This document shows positions 22,806-32,613 of a stretch of 64,000 nt of DNA, piece after piece. Source of the stretch: Campylobacter corcagiensis (GTDB lineage: Bacteria; Campylobacterota; Campylobacteria; Campylobacterales; Campylobacteraceae); assembly GCF_013201645.1 (NCBI RefSeq), contig NZ_CP053842.1, forward strand, positions 1,426,001-1,490,000, written 5' to 3'. Below the pieces are notes generated by a model. That model worked only from the letters and a program-made list of their open reading frames with translations. It was not told the origin of the DNA and did no database searches. Position 1 is the stretch's first letter; the number at the start of each line of letters is the position of its first letter. Both the position numbers and the translations under genes were made by a program.

Positions 22806-23791
22806 ATAACCTTGCCAACAGCATTAACAGGTTCTAATCTTGGGTATTTATCTTCAAAAACAGACTCTTGGATTTTACCTTTTTTAAGTAGTTCTTGATA
22901 CCAGTAGTGATGAAGCACATAAACTTCTTCTTCTTCTTTGTAGCCATTTATGATAGCATGTATTGCACCCTTGATACAAAAAACTGCCATATAAATATGC
23001 ACTAATAAAAATACCGCACAAGCTGCACCTAAAATGTTATGGATGATAGCTGAAAGTCTTAAAAACTCAATCTGGCTTATACCAAATACTGCTCCATTTG
23101 CTCCAGGAATCGTACCATCTAAGAAAAACATCACAGCACCAGTAACAATCATAAAAAATCCACCTAACGTACAGACCCAAAACCATGCTTTTTGACCAAA
23201 ATTAAATTTGCCAGCTGGTATTGCTCTTTTTTTCTTAGATAAATACCCGCCAACTATCAATGCCCATCTTAAATCATACATAACAGGAAGCATTCTTACA
23301 AACCAAAAAGCAAACATAAATGGCAGTGATATAGCAAAGAAAATAGTTGCCACACCGTGTAAGTCCTTCATAAATGATACAAATCCACCGCCACCAAAAG
23401 ATGAGCCAAACATTATAATTAAACCTGTTGGAACAAGTATAACCCAAGCAACAGCAGCTATAAGATGGATAATTCTCTCAAATTTACTAAACGCATAAAC
23501 CTTACCATGATCGTGTGAAAATGACTTTGGTCCAACAATCATATAGTGACCTATAAAAGCGATAATTACAGCAATAACTGCAAAAAGTGCTAAATATTTA
23601 AACACGCCTGCACTTTGAAGCTCAACAAAAAGCTGAGCAAAAGGGCTAGAAGCATATGGAACTATATTTTCTACCCTGCCTTCACCCCAAACTGAACTAT
23701 TATATTGCACTTGATCAATAAACTCTTTGTTTGAAACACCAGCAAAGATAGCGCTTGTGCAGATAAATAGAAATAAAACTGCCTTTTTCAT
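22802..23791 (-). CDS. fdhC: Formate dehydrogenase cytochrome b subunit
   Basis: The 329-residue protein has an N-terminal signal or anchor sequence and about five transmembrane helices, with haem-ligand histidines in KFERIIHLIAAVAW, MKDLHGVATIFF and AIIHNILGAACAVFLLVHIYMAVF. It resembles the gamma subunit (cytochrome b556) of respiratory formate dehydrogenases, which passes electrons from the iron-sulfur subunit to the quinone pool. The N-terminal extension (residues 20-90) with an extra helix is longer than in FdnI and is typical of the Campylobacter and Wolinella form, from memory. It lies after fdhB in the operon. Confidence 0.92.
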   Translation of the reverse strand: MKKAVLFLFICTSAIFAGVSNKEFIDQVQYNSSVWGEGRVENIVPYASSPFAQLFVELQSAGVFKYLALFAVIAVIIAFIGHYMIVGPKSFSHDHGKVYAFSKFERIIHLIAAVAWVILVPTGLIIMFGSSFGGGGFVSFMKDLHGVATIFFAISLPFMFAFWFVRMLPVMYDLRWALIVGGYLSKKKRAIPAGKFNFGQKAWFWVCTLGGFFMIVTGAVMFFLDGTIPGANGAVFGISQIEFLRLSAIIHNILGAACAVFLLVHIYMAVFCIKGAIHAIINGYKEEEEVYVLHHYWYQELLKKGKIQESVFEDKYPRLEPVNAVGKVI

Positions 23792-23869
23792 CTAATTTCC
23801 TTTAATAAAACTTAACCTTATGTGGATTATATCATATTTTTACTTAATATGATAAATCCACATATTATC

Positions 23870-24493
23870 TCAACCAAACATTATTGATGTTAGTGGATAA
23901 TCACTAGCCTCATCATCTGGCGTACTAAGATTTCCTAAATTATAACCTCTAAGCTTGACTCTATCACTGTAAATTTTATCAACTTCTTGGGCATCTCCTA
24001 CAATGAGTGCTTTTGTAGAACACATTGCTGCACATAATGGAACTTTACCCTCAGCTATACGGTTTTGTCCATATTTGTGATGCTCTTTAGAAGAGTGAGT
24101 TTCATCCGGTCCACCTGCACACATCGTGCATTTATCCATAACCCCTTTTGTTGCAAAAATTCCACTGCCATTTTTATCAAATTGAGGTGCTCCAAATGGA
24201 CATGCATACAGGCAATATCCACACGCTATACAAGTGTCTTTATCGTGTAGGACGATTCCATCATCTCTTATGTAAAAGCAATCAACCGGACAAACCTGTG
24301 CACAAGGTGCATCTTTGCAGTGCATACAAGCTATGGAAGCTGAAAACTGCTTACCTGGAATTCCTTCATTAAAGGTATAAACTCTTCTTCTTCTAACAGC
24401 CAAAGGTAGCTCATGTCCGCTATCACAAGCAACAGAGCACCCATTACAATCTATACATCTATCAAAATCACATATAAATTTAAGTCTTGCCAT
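23870..24493 (-). CDS. fdhB: Formate dehydrogenase iron-sulfur subunit
   Basis: The 207-residue ferredoxin-like protein has four cysteine clusters: CIDCNGCSVACDSGHE, CMHCKDAPCAQVCPVDC, CIACGYCLYACPFGAP and CTMCAGG with a later C-x3-C, enough for four [4Fe-4S] centres. It carries electrons from FdhA to the cytochrome b subunit on the periplasmic side. There is no signal peptide, so it is presumably exported with FdhA by the Tat system. It lies 10 bases after fdhA. Confidence 0.93.
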   Translation of the reverse strand: MARLKFICDFDRCIDCNGCSVACDSGHELPLAVRRRRVYTFNEGIPGKQFSASIACMHCKDAPCAQVCPVDCFYIRDDGIVLHDKDTCIACGYCLYACPFGAPQFDKNGSGIFATKGVMDKCTMCAGGPDETHSSKEHHKYGQNRIAEGKVPLCAAMCSTKALIVGDAQEVDKIYSDRVKLRGYNLGNLSTPDDEASDYPLTSIMFG

Positions 24494-24503
24494 TTATTAC
24501 TCC

Positions 24504-27323
24504 TTATGCTTTTTCTATGCGGCAAATTCCGCCTTTTGTCTCAGGAATTTGAGTAAAAATATCATAACCATAGTTTGTAACTGTGTTTGCACTCTCACCC
24601 CACGCATATGGCCTAGTTCCTTTAGGGAAATTTCCTGTCATATCAACACCTTGCATGATTCCAGTAAAGTGGAATGGTAAAAATACCATATCTTCAGCAA
24701 CCGCGTAAGTAAATCTAGCTTTTACTTTAATTTTTGTTCCCTCAGGAGAGTGAATCCAAATCATATCGCCCTCTTTAATGCCATATTTCTTAGCAAGTTC
24801 TGGTCTCATATCACAAAACATCTCAGGAGTTAGTCTTGATAAATACGGACTTGCTCTGTTTTCCATACCAGCTCCGTTCATATTCACAAGTCTTCCTGTT
24901 ATCATATTAATCGGAAATTCCTTACTATAGTCTCTTGCAAGTTGAATGCTTTTATATTTAGTCTCAACCCTAAATAGACTCTCAACATCATCAAAGCTCG
25001 GATACTCCTGAGCAAGATCATATCTTGGAGTGTGAAGTGGCTCTCTATGAAGTGGAATTTGATCTTTAAAATTCCAAGCCCTTGCTCTAGCTCTTGCGTT
25101 TCCATAAGGAGTAATTCCTTTTTCCATACACTTCTTAGCTATTATGCCACTACCATCAGTTGTCCAGCTAGGACCCATAGCATCTCGTTCTTCATCGGTT
25201 AATGTTATTCCAAGAACTGTTTCTATATTTTCTTTTGTGATTTGTGGATATCCACCATTAATAGGTGAATTTAGTGGTGCTGAACCATCACCTGCAAGCT
25301 GGCTAACGCCATTATGCTCTAAGCCAAAGTTATTTCTAAAGCCCATTCCACCTTGCATTACTGGCTTACTAATATCATATAAATTTGGACTTCCTGGGTG
25401 ATCTTCTGTCCAGCATGGCCACGGCAAACCATAGTACTCACCTTCAACAGGTCCTGTTCCCATAAGAGTTTTTTCATCAAATTTATCCCAATTATCGGTG
25501 TGTTTTTTAATCCTCTCAGGTGTCCAGCCCGTAAGGCCAATAGTTTTTACAATTCTAGCTATCTCTCTTGTAGCATCTTCAGGCCACTCAAAGCTGTCTT
25601 TGCCATTATAAAGTGATCTTGTATACTCATCATAAAATCCCATTCTTTTAGCTAAACCAAATAGTATTTCTTGATCTGGTTTGCACTCATGAAGCGGATC
25701 AACTACTTGATATCTCCACTGTGCACTTCTGTTTGTAGCAACAACTGTTCCAGATGTCTCATACTGTGTAGCAGCTGGAAGAATAAAGATGTTATCTTTT
25801 TTATTTGTAATAATAGCTGCTTCGTTAACAAATGGATCAGATATTACAAGTAGCTCCAAATTATCAAGCCCTTCTTGAACTTTAGCTTGTTGGGCGATAG
25901 AGGTTATACCATTTCCCATAACAACTAGTGCTTTTAAGCTCGTTCCAGCATTATCAATCTTATCATTTCCATTTTTACCATCTAAAACTCCAGCATACCA
26001 CCTAGCTAAAGTAAAGCCACTTTTATGCATCCATTCCTTATTGACAAATCTTGAAACCATCCATTCATAATCAACTCCCCACATTTTTGAGAAGTATTTC
26101 CAAGTTCCTTCATTTAGACCATAATACCCTGGTAAATTTTCAGATAAACAGCCCATATCGCTAGCACCTTGAACATTATCATGGCCTCTTAAGATATTAC
26201 ATCCACCACCTTCTTTGCCTGCATAGCCAAGTGCAAGCTGAACTATTGGCCCAAGTCTTGTATTTGATGTACCAATAGTGTGCTGAGTTAAGCCCATAGC
26301 CCATACGAGCGTTCCAGGATTATTTTTTGCATACATCTGTGTAATCTCATAAAGTAGCTCTTTTTTAACGCCCGTAACATTTTCTACCAACTCTGGAGTC
26401 CATTTTTTAGCCTCTTCTTTAATGCTTTGCATATCATAAACGCGCGTTTCAATAAATTCCTTATCTTCCCAGCCATTTTCAAAAATTATATTTAGCATAC
26501 CATACATGAATGGTATATCTGTTCCTGGTCTAATCTGTGCATAAAGATCAGCCCTAGCTGCTGTTTGAGTAAATCTTGGATCAATTACTATTAATTTAGC
26601 ACCATTTTCTTTAGCTTTTATGAAGTGTCTAAAACCAACAGGGTGATTAACCGCTGGATTTGCACCAAAAACAATTATAGCTTTTGTTTTTTGGATATCT
26701 CCAAGGTGGTTTGTCATAGCGCCATAACCCCATGTATTCGCCACACCGGCGACTGTTGCACTATGTCAAATTCTAGCTTGATGATCTACATTGTTTGTGC
26801 CATAAAAAGCTCCAAATTTTCTTACATAATAAGCCTGCTCATTGCTCATCTTAGCTGAACCTAAAAAAAGTACTTGTTCAGGGTTTTCTTGTCTATACTT
26901 ATCAAGCTGAGTAGCGATTTTATCCAAAGCCTCTTCATAAGAGATTCTTTTCCATTCACCATTAACTTTTTCCATAGGATATTTAAGCCTAACAGAAGAC
27001 TTAACCATATCACACATATCAGCACCCTTACAGCAGTGTCCACCAAGACTTACTGGGTGATCTGTAGCAACATCTTGTCTTACCCAAACACCATTTTGAA
27101 CCTCAGCTATAATCCCACATCCTACAGAACATGCAGTACATATAGTTTTAACTTTTTTTGATCCTGGAAACTGTTTACTTAGTTCCAAAGTCGTTGCATC
27201 TCTTGTAACTGTAGCAGCGTTTATCGCACCAGCTGAACCAGCCGCTCCTGCTAAAGCTGCCATCTTAAGAAATGATCTTCTACCCACTTTAGGCAAAAGA
27301 GTTTCTCTATTAACATTTGACAT
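24504..27323 (-). CDS. fdhA: Formate dehydrogenase catalytic subunit, selenoprotein
   Basis: The gene is one reading frame interrupted by UGA at 26766-26768 (codon 186). Translating it as Sec gives 939 residues, the normal size for a respiratory formate dehydrogenase alpha subunit. Residues 15-40 form a Tat signal (RRSFLKM). A [4Fe-4S] site follows (CTACSVGCG). Sec186 sits in DHQARI-U-HSATVAGVANTWG, the known molybdenum or tungsten ligand position. The rest is the molybdopterin oxidoreductase body with bis-MGD binding segments. The enzyme oxidises formate to CO2 in the periplasm. A SECIS-like hairpin follows the UGA. Calls that break the gene in two are wrong. Confidence 0.95.
26738..26768 (-). 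promoter_or_regulatory. SECIS element of fdhA with its UGA codon
   Basis: The UGA lies at 26766-26768. Starting 13 bases later is a hairpin with stem TCGCC/GGCGA and a GGTGT loop (26738-26752). The small GC stem with a GGU-containing loop at this distance matches bacterial SECIS elements bound by SelB, such as that of E. coli fdhF. Confidence 0.75.
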
Positions 27324-27337
27324 ACTCTATCCTTTCT

Positions 27338-27517
27338 TTATTTTGACTTTTTATAGTATAATTCCCACTCTGGGGTTTTTTGGTAAAGAGTCTCTGGCTT
27401 TTTACCACTACTATTTTTAATATCTTCAGGCGTTACTGCATTTGCACTAACGACCGCTACACCAGCAACTCCAGTTAGAGCTTTTTTAAGAAAGCTCCTT
27501 CTTTCTTCTTTTATCAT
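27338..27517 (-). CDS. Small Tat-signal protein of the formate dehydrogenase operon
   Basis: The 59-residue protein starts at ATG 27517, preceded by AAAGGAGAGAAA. The same frame is open further upstream but lies within the chaperone gene and has no ribosome site. Residues 5-30 form a twin-arginine signal (RRSFLKKALTGVAGVAVVSA) and the short remainder (TPEDIKNSSGKKPETLYQ) is polar. Such short Tat proteins occur next to fdhA in many proteobacteria; the function is unknown, perhaps a small subunit or assembly aid. It overlaps the end of the chaperone gene by 32 bases and precedes fdhA by 14. Confidence 0.8.
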   Translation of the reverse strand: MIKEERRSFLKKALTGVAGVAVVSANAVTPEDIKNSSGKKPETLYQKTPEWELYYKKSK

Positions 27518-28208
27518 TTTCTCTCCTTTTTTTATTTGACTCTCTTCTTGCCATCTCAGCTCTTGAAAGACCATCTTTTACCTTGATACTTTTTACATTT
27601 TGTGACTCTATGCCGTCATAGTAAATTCTCTCAAAAGCAAAAAAACTAGCCATCAAAGATGCCACATTTCTATAAATTTCAGCTTTTGGATGAGTGTAGA
27701 GTTTTTCTACAAACTCATCAATATAAGGATTTAAAAATCTTACAAATATCTCATCACTAAGATCTCGATAATTTTCATCATTTTTTCCCAACTCAATGAA
27801 ATTTGACATTAGTGAAAAAAGAAATCCAAAGTTATCTTCAGTGTCTTTATATCTCTTTTCATCTCGTCTAAATTTGGTTTTTAAAAGCATATTTTTAATC
27901 TCCAAGCAAGGACTTGATGACTCATAACCCTCTTCGTAAAAGCTTACACTTGTTCGTATTGGATCAGGCGGAGCATGAAAAATTCTATCATACTCACTAG
28001 CTACACTCTCTAAATTTCTAGAATCAAAAGCAAGTTGTAAATTTTCTAGTGCTTTTTGGCTATTTTCATCCATAGGGTTAGCTGCCATTAAATCAAGCAT
28101 CTGTTGTACTCCGCTAAATCTATCATCATCCCAACTAAAAACAAAGAGTCTTGAAAGTAGCGAGTAGTAAACTCTTCTTGCATCAACAACACTTTGCTTA
28201 TCGATCAT
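27486..28208 (-). CDS. TorD-like chaperone for formate dehydrogenase
   Basis: The 240-residue, mostly helical protein resembles TorD/DmsD-type chaperones that bind Tat signals and guide cofactor loading of molybdoenzymes. Visible signs are YYSLLSRLFVF at the N-terminus, DRIFHAPPDPIRTSVSFYEEG and the DEFVEKLYTH region. It is the first gene of the fdh operon and has AAAAGGATAATAA before its ATG. Its last 20 residues are extremely basic (RRENDKRRKKELS); this part is encoded across the ribosome site and start of the small Tat gene. The chaperone call rests on motif and place. Confidence 0.85.
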   Translation of the reverse strand: MIDKQSVVDARRVYYSLLSRLFVFSWDDDRFSGVQQMLDLMAANPMDENSQKALENLQLAFDSRNLESVASEYDRIFHAPPDPIRTSVSFYEEGYESSSPCLEIKNMLLKTKFRRDEKRYKDTEDNFGFLFSLMSNFIELGKNDENYRDLSDEIFVRFLNPYIDEFVEKLYTHPKAEIYRNVASLMASFFAFERIYYDGIESQNVKSIKVKDGLSRAEMARRESNKKRRENDKRRKKELS

Positions 28209-28570
28209 TTATTATCCTTTTAAAAAATCTATACAAAACTCTATGATTTTGTAGCAAAAGCTTACCTAAATTTCTCTTGATACTTTATAAATTTATAAAC
28301 TAATTAATTTTTTTAAACTTTTCTTAAATATGCTATTTTTGAATATTTCTTTTTAGATTTTTCTTTGAGTTCTTATATATTAAGCATAGAGAGTTTTAGC
28401 ACTATTCTTTGCTTTTATTTATTAAATTTAAAAACTAATTTTATAAATTTATATAATTTTAATAAATGCAAAAATTTAAGAATTTTTTTATCTATTTCTT
28501 AAGGTGAAAAATAGACAAAATTTAGAAATTCTTGTTAAAATAGATAAAATTTATTAAAAAGGAGAAAATA
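28209..28570. promoter_or_regulatory. Divergent AT-rich intergenic region between fdh operon and gluconolactonase-like gene
   Basis: No gene is seen in these 362 bases, which are very AT-rich. It must hold the promoters of both divergent units. A TATAGAT box about 20 bases before the chaperone start (minus strand) and a TAAAAT box about 25 bases before the ATG at 28571 are candidates; neither has a good -35 box. Confidence 0.35.
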
Positions 28571-29470
28571 ATGAAAAAAATTTTATTAATGACAACGCTT
28601 TTTGTAAATTTAGTATTTGCTGCTTTTATAGATGAAAGCTTAATAAAAAATGAAATTTTTAGTAAAGATGCAAAACTTGAAGTTGTAGCTACTGATTTAG
28701 GCTTTAGCGAGGGTCCTTTATATCTTGAAAATGAACGCATTTGGATATTTAGTGATTTAATAAATGATAAAATCTACACTCTTGATGAAAACAATACATT
28801 AGGCGTTTTCTTAGATCCAGCTGGCGTTACAAATGGTATGACAAAATACGAAAACAGAGGCATTTTACAAGCAAGGCATTCAAGAAATTTAACGCTTTTA
28901 GATGAAAATAAAAACGAGAAAATTTTAGCCACTAACTATAATGGTAAAAAACTAAACTCGCCAAATGACGTTATCATAAGCAAAAACGGCGATATTTACT
29001 TTACAGACCCTAGCTTTGGTATCTCGCAAAATGGTCTTGTAAATGAAAAAAGCGAACTAGGATTTAACGGCGTTTATAAATTAAGCGGCGATAAACTAAC
29101 TCTTTTAACTAGTAAGATAAAAATTCCAAACGGAATTAGCCTAAATCAAGATGAAACAAAACTTTATATTGCAGATACTTTTAGTGGGAAAATTTACTCA
29201 ATAAATTTAGAAAATTTAGAACTAAAAGAGTTTATAGACCAAAATAAATTTATAAAACAAAAAGAAAATGCAGATGGTTTTGCTGATGGCATGGCAGTAG
29301 ATGAGAGTGGAAATATCTTTACAACTACAAGTTTAGGCGTTAGTGTTTTTAGTAAAGATGCTAAGCTTTTAGGCTTTATCCACCTTGACGAAACGCCTAC
29401 AAATATTAGCTTTGGAAAGGGTGAAGTTTTAATAACTGCAAGAAGCAGAGTTTATAAAATCACTCTTTAA
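28571..29470 (+). CDS. Exported SMP-30/gluconolactonase-like beta-propeller protein
   Basis: The 299-residue protein starts with a signal peptide (MKKILLMTTLFVNLVFA) and continues as a six-bladed propeller of the SMP-30/gluconolactonase family. Metal-site segments are visible: FSEGPLYL for the Glu ligand, LNSPNDVIISKNGDIYFTDPSFG for the Asn ligand and ADGFADGMAVDESGNIF for the Asp ligand. Family members are calcium- or zinc-dependent lactonases, with substrate not predictable. The signal peptide places it in the periplasm. It stands alone and is followed by the convergent nspC gene 15 bases on. Confidence 0.88.
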   Translation: MKKILLMTTLFVNLVFAAFIDESLIKNEIFSKDAKLEVVATDLGFSEGPLYLENERIWIFSDLINDKIYTLDENNTLGVFLDPAGVTNGMTKYENRGILQARHSRNLTLLDENKNEKILATNYNGKKLNSPNDVIISKNGDIYFTDPSFGISQNGLVNEKSELGFNGVYKLSGDKLTLLTSKIKIPNGISLNQDETKLYIADTFSGKIYSINLENLELKEFIDQNKFIKQKENADGFADGMAVDESGNIFTTTSLGVSVFSKDAKLLGFIHLDETPTNISFGKGEVLITARSRVYKITL

Positions 29471-29485
29471 ATAAATTTATCGCCG

Positions 29486-30628
29486 TTAATTTCTACGGCG
29501 ATACTCCTCATATCCTAATTCTATTTTATTTATGACTTTACCATTTTCATCAACTAAAACTAAATCAGGAAGCTTTATGCCATTAAAAGTTGTATTTTTT
29601 ACTATTGTGTAGTGGATTTGATCTTTGAAAATAACTTTATCGCCAACTTTTAAAGGCTTATCAAATTTATAATCCGCCCCACCAGCCTCAAGCCCAACGA
29701 TATCTCCTGCAAGGCAGGTATTTCCGCCAAATCTATACTCAAATTTGCCATTTTCACTCTCACCTTCCACATCTGGGCGATACGGCATAAGGATAGTATC
29801 AGGCATATGAGCCTCAGCTGAAATGTCCAAAATAGCGATATTTTTCTCATTTTCAACGATGTCTAAAACACTAGCTACTAAATACCCACACTCCCAGCCA
29901 ACAGCCTCGCCAGGCTCAAGATAAACCTCTACGCCAAATTCACTTTTAAACTCTTTAATTAAGCTTATTAGATGATTTACATCATAACCTTTTTTTGTGA
30001 TGTGATGTCCACCGCCGAAATTTATCCATTTCATTTTTGGAATAAACTCTTTAAAATCACTTCTAAATTTATCCAAAACTTTTTCTAAGCTTTTACTACT
30101 TTCTTCACAAAGTGCGTGAAAATGAAGCCCGTTTATGCCATCAAGTAAGGTTTTATCGCTATTTAAAGCTTTTAATAAATTTGCCTTTGTCGTGCCAAGA
30201 CGGCTAAATTTAGCACAAGGATTATAGATATCTTTTGGCGAAAATGAACTTTGTGGGTTTATCCTAAGCCCACAATCCACGCCGTTTTTTAAGGCGTAAT
30301 CTTTAAATTTTAAAATTTGATTTGGACTATTAAAAACGATGTGATTTGAAATTTTAACAATCTCTTTAAAATCCTCATCTTTAAAAGCAGGTGAATAAGT
30401 ATGGATTTCTCCATTTTTTATAAACTCACCAGCAAATTTAGCCTCGTGTAATCCACTACAAGTCGCACCCCAAAGGTATTTATCCACATATGGCATAGCT
30501 AGACTAAAAGCAAAGCCTTTTAATGCACAAAGCACTTTTGCACCACTTTCATCACCTACAAATTTTAAAAGTTCTAAGTTTTTTATAAGTTTTGGAAGTT
30601 CGCAAACATAAGCTGGAGTTTTTATCAT
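29486..30628 (-). CDS. nspC: Carboxynorspermidine decarboxylase
   Basis: The 380-residue PLP enzyme has the alanine racemase-like fold of group IV decarboxylases. It decarboxylates carboxynorspermidine or carboxyspermidine in the aspartate-semialdehyde-based route to norspermidine or spermidine used by many Campylobacterota. Signs are the PLP lysine in VLCALKGFAF, HFHALCE, NFGGGHHITKKGYD, LEPGEAVGW and the tail FGGNTCLAGD with the catalytic cysteine. The partner carboxynorspermidine synthase gene is not in the window. The start at 30628 has a weak AAAAGG upstream. Confidence 0.94.
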   Translation of the reverse strand: MIKTPAYVCELPKLIKNLELLKFVGDESGAKVLCALKGFAFSLAMPYVDKYLWGATCSGLHEAKFAGEFIKNGEIHTYSPAFKDEDFKEIVKISNHIVFNSPNQILKFKDYALKNGVDCGLRINPQSSFSPKDIYNPCAKFSRLGTTKANLLKALNSDKTLLDGINGLHFHALCEESSKSLEKVLDKFRSDFKEFIPKMKWINFGGGHHITKKGYDVNHLISLIKEFKSEFGVEVYLEPGEAVGWECGYLVASVLDIVENEKNIAILDISAEAHMPDTILMPYRPDVEGESENGKFEYRFGGNTCLAGDIVGLEAGGADYKFDKPLKVGDKVIFKDQIHYTIVKNTTFNGIKLPDLVLVDENGKVINKIELGYEEYRRRN

Positions 30629-30717
30629 TTTTCAACCTTTTAAAAATTTTTTAATATTATATAGAAGTTTATTAACTTTTGATAAAATCTAGCAAAAATT
30701 TAAAAAGGAAATTAATA

Positions 30718-30939
30718 ATGGTAAAAGTTGAGTTTTTAGGTCCTATTAAAAAGCCAGATTTAGAAGTAAAAGCTTCAAATTTAAGCGAATTAAAAGAGAT
30801 TTTAAATCAAGATGAAAGCCTTAAAGAGTGGCTTGAAATTTGTGCTGTGGCGATAAATGATGAGATAGTTTGCGAGCTAGATACTATGCTTAAAAGTGGC
30901 GATAAAATCTCTATTTTACCGCCAGTTTGTGGTGGCTAA
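30718..30939 (+). CDS. moaD: Molybdopterin synthase small subunit MoaD
   Basis: The 73-residue ubiquitin-like protein ends in the PVCGG C-terminus, whose final glycine is made a thiocarboxylate for sulfur transfer to precursor Z. The ATG at 30718 is preceded by AAAAAGGA. The frame extends 13 codons upstream without a ribosome site, so that part is not counted. It is followed by moaE after 16 bases. A TAAAAT box about 40 bases upstream may be the -10 of the moa operon. Confidence 0.94.
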   Translation: MVKVEFLGPIKKPDLEVKASNLSELKEILNQDESLKEWLEICAVAINDEIVCELDTMLKSGDKISILPPVCGG

Positions 30940-30955
30940 ATAAATAAGGAAATTT

Positions 30956-31417
30956 ATGCAAAATATTGAAATTTACAAAGGCGGGCTTGATACAGACGCA
31001 CTTTATAAAAAGTGGTATGATGAGATAAAAACTCAAAATTTAGGAGCTTTTATAACTTTTAGTGGAGTTATAAGAGATGATGATGGCGTGGAAGCACTTA
31101 GCTTTGATATTTACGAAAAGCTTTTACAAAACTGGTTTAATGGGTGGCAAAAAAAAGTTAAAGATGAAAGAGTAGAAAATGAAAAAATTAGACTATTTTT
31201 TGCTCACTCTTTTGGCGATGTAAAAGTTGGTGAGAGTTCGTATTTTACAGCAATTGCATCAAAGCAAAGAAAAGTGGCTTTAAGGCTGATTGATGAATTT
31301 GTAGAAGACTTTAAAGCAAACGCTCCGATTTGGAAATATGATGTGAAAAATGGCACTAGAATTTATGCAAAAAATAGATCTTTTAAGTTAAAAGGTGCTG
31401 GACTTTTAAAGGGGTGA
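30956..31417 (+). CDS. moaE: Molybdopterin synthase large subunit MoaE
   Basis: The 153-residue protein forms a heterotetramer with MoaD and adds two sulfurs to cyclic pyranopterin monophosphate to make molybdopterin. The family pattern is present: GAFITFSGVIRDDDG, LSFDIYEKLLQNW, HSFGDVKVGESSYFTAIAS and APIWKYDVKNGTR near the C-terminus with the active-site lysine. It starts 16 bases after moaD. Its TGA overlaps a GTG of the next gene. Confidence 0.94.
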   Translation: MQNIEIYKGGLDTDALYKKWYDEIKTQNLGAFITFSGVIRDDDGVEALSFDIYEKLLQNWFNGWQKKVKDERVENEKIRLFFAHSFGDVKVGESSYFTAIASKQRKVALRLIDEFVEDFKANAPIWKYDVKNGTRIYAKNRSFKLKGAGLLKG

Positions 31418-31419
31418 AA

Positions 31420-32613
31420 ATGGAATTTATGGAGTATGAAAAAACGCTTGATATTTTAAAAAATAACCTTATTTCTTGGGATAGGGTTGAAAAAGTAGCT
31501 ATAACAAACGCCTTAAATCGCTACTTAGCAGTTGATATAATCGCAAAAGAAAACTACCCAAAATCCCAAACTGCTTCAATGGATGGATATGCGATTAAAT
31601 TTAATAGCAAGTGCAAGGAATATAAAATTCTAGGAAGCAATCCTGCTGGAGAGTTTAAATTTAAAAGTTTAAGTGATTTTGAGTGTATTAAAACCTTTAC
31701 AGGCTCACTAATGCCACAAAATGCTGATACTTTGGTGCCTGTGGAAAATGTAAAAGTAACTAATGATAAAATAGAAATTTTAAAAAATGTTAATCAAGGT
31801 TTTGCCGTTAGAAAAATCGGCGAAAGCTATAAAAAAGGTGAAATCTTACTTAAAAAAGGCACAAAAATAAGCTACTCTGAAATCGCACTTTTAGCTGAAA
31901 TTGGCGAGTTTCATATAAGTGTTTTTGTAAAACCAAAAGTATGCGTTATGGCTAGTGGAAGTGAGATAAAAGACCTTGGAGAACCACTAGAAAACGAAGC
32001 ACAAATAAGAAGTTCAAACCATGTCGCAATTGCTTCGATGATGCAGTTGATGGGCTGTGAGGCGATAATTTTACCGATCGTAAAAGATGAAAAAGAGACG
32101 GTTAAAAAAGCTATTTTAAACTCGCTTAAATTTTGTGATATTTTAATAACAACAGGCGGCGTTAGCATGGGGGATTATGACTTTATAAAAGAGATTTTAG
32201 ACTCAAAAACTATCATAAATGGGGCAGCCATAAAGCCAGGCAGACATATAAAAATAGCCAAATTTAATGAAAAATATATCTTTGCCTTGCCTGGGTTTCC
32301 ATATTCAGCGATGGTGATGTGTGTTTTATATGTAAGAGTTTTGGTTGAAAGCTTTTTTTGTGCCACAAAAGATCACTTCATAAACGCTGTTTTAGAAAAT
32401 GACTACACTAAAAAATCTCCATTTTTAGAATTTAGTGCTTGCTCTTTAAAAGTTGATGAAAACGGTATTGTAAGGGCAAATTTAGAGGGTAAAAAAAATG
32501 GCTCAAGTGCGATTGTAAATAACTTAAATAACGAAGCTGCACTTTTAGTAGTTCCAAAGGAGTTAAAAGGCTATAAAAAAGGCGATGTTGTTCAAATTTT
32601 AAAGATGATTTGA
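31420..32613 (+). CDS. moeA: Molybdopterin molybdenumtransferase MoeA
   Basis: The protein of about 397 residues inserts molybdate into molybdopterin-AMP. Signs are NYPKSQTASMDGYAIKF, TFTGSLMPQNADTLVPVE, VRKIGESYKKGEILLKKGTKIS, the MoeA/MogA core ITTGGVSMGDYDFIKE with GRHIKIAKF and LPGFPYSAMV. The ATG at 31420 has AAAGGGG seven bases before it. A GTG at 31414 overlapping the moaE stop is possible. Length is usual. With moaD and moaE it supplies cofactor for the formate dehydrogenase encoded 3 kb away. Confidence 0.94.
   Translation: MEFMEYEKTLDILKNNLISWDRVEKVAITNALNRYLAVDIIAKENYPKSQTASMDGYAIKFNSKCKEYKILGSNPAGEFKFKSLSDFECIKTFTGSLMPQNADTLVPVENVKVTNDKIEILKNVNQGFAVRKIGESYKKGEILLKKGTKISYSEIALLAEIGEFHISVFVKPKVCVMASGSEIKDLGEPLENEAQIRSSNHVAIASMMQLMGCEAIILPIVKDEKETVKKAILNSLKFCDILITTGGVSMGDYDFIKEILDSKTIINGAAIKPGRHIKIAKFNEKYIFALPGFPYSAMVMCVLYVRVLVESFFCATKDHFINAVLENDYTKKSPFLEFSACSLKVDENGIVRANLEGKKNGSSAIVNNLNNEAALLVVPKELKGYKKGDVVQILKMI

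Noticed and set aside
24504-26744. fdhA as two separate genes
   Set aside because: Both parts are in the same frame, the break is a UGA at the known Sec position, and a SECIS hairpin follows.
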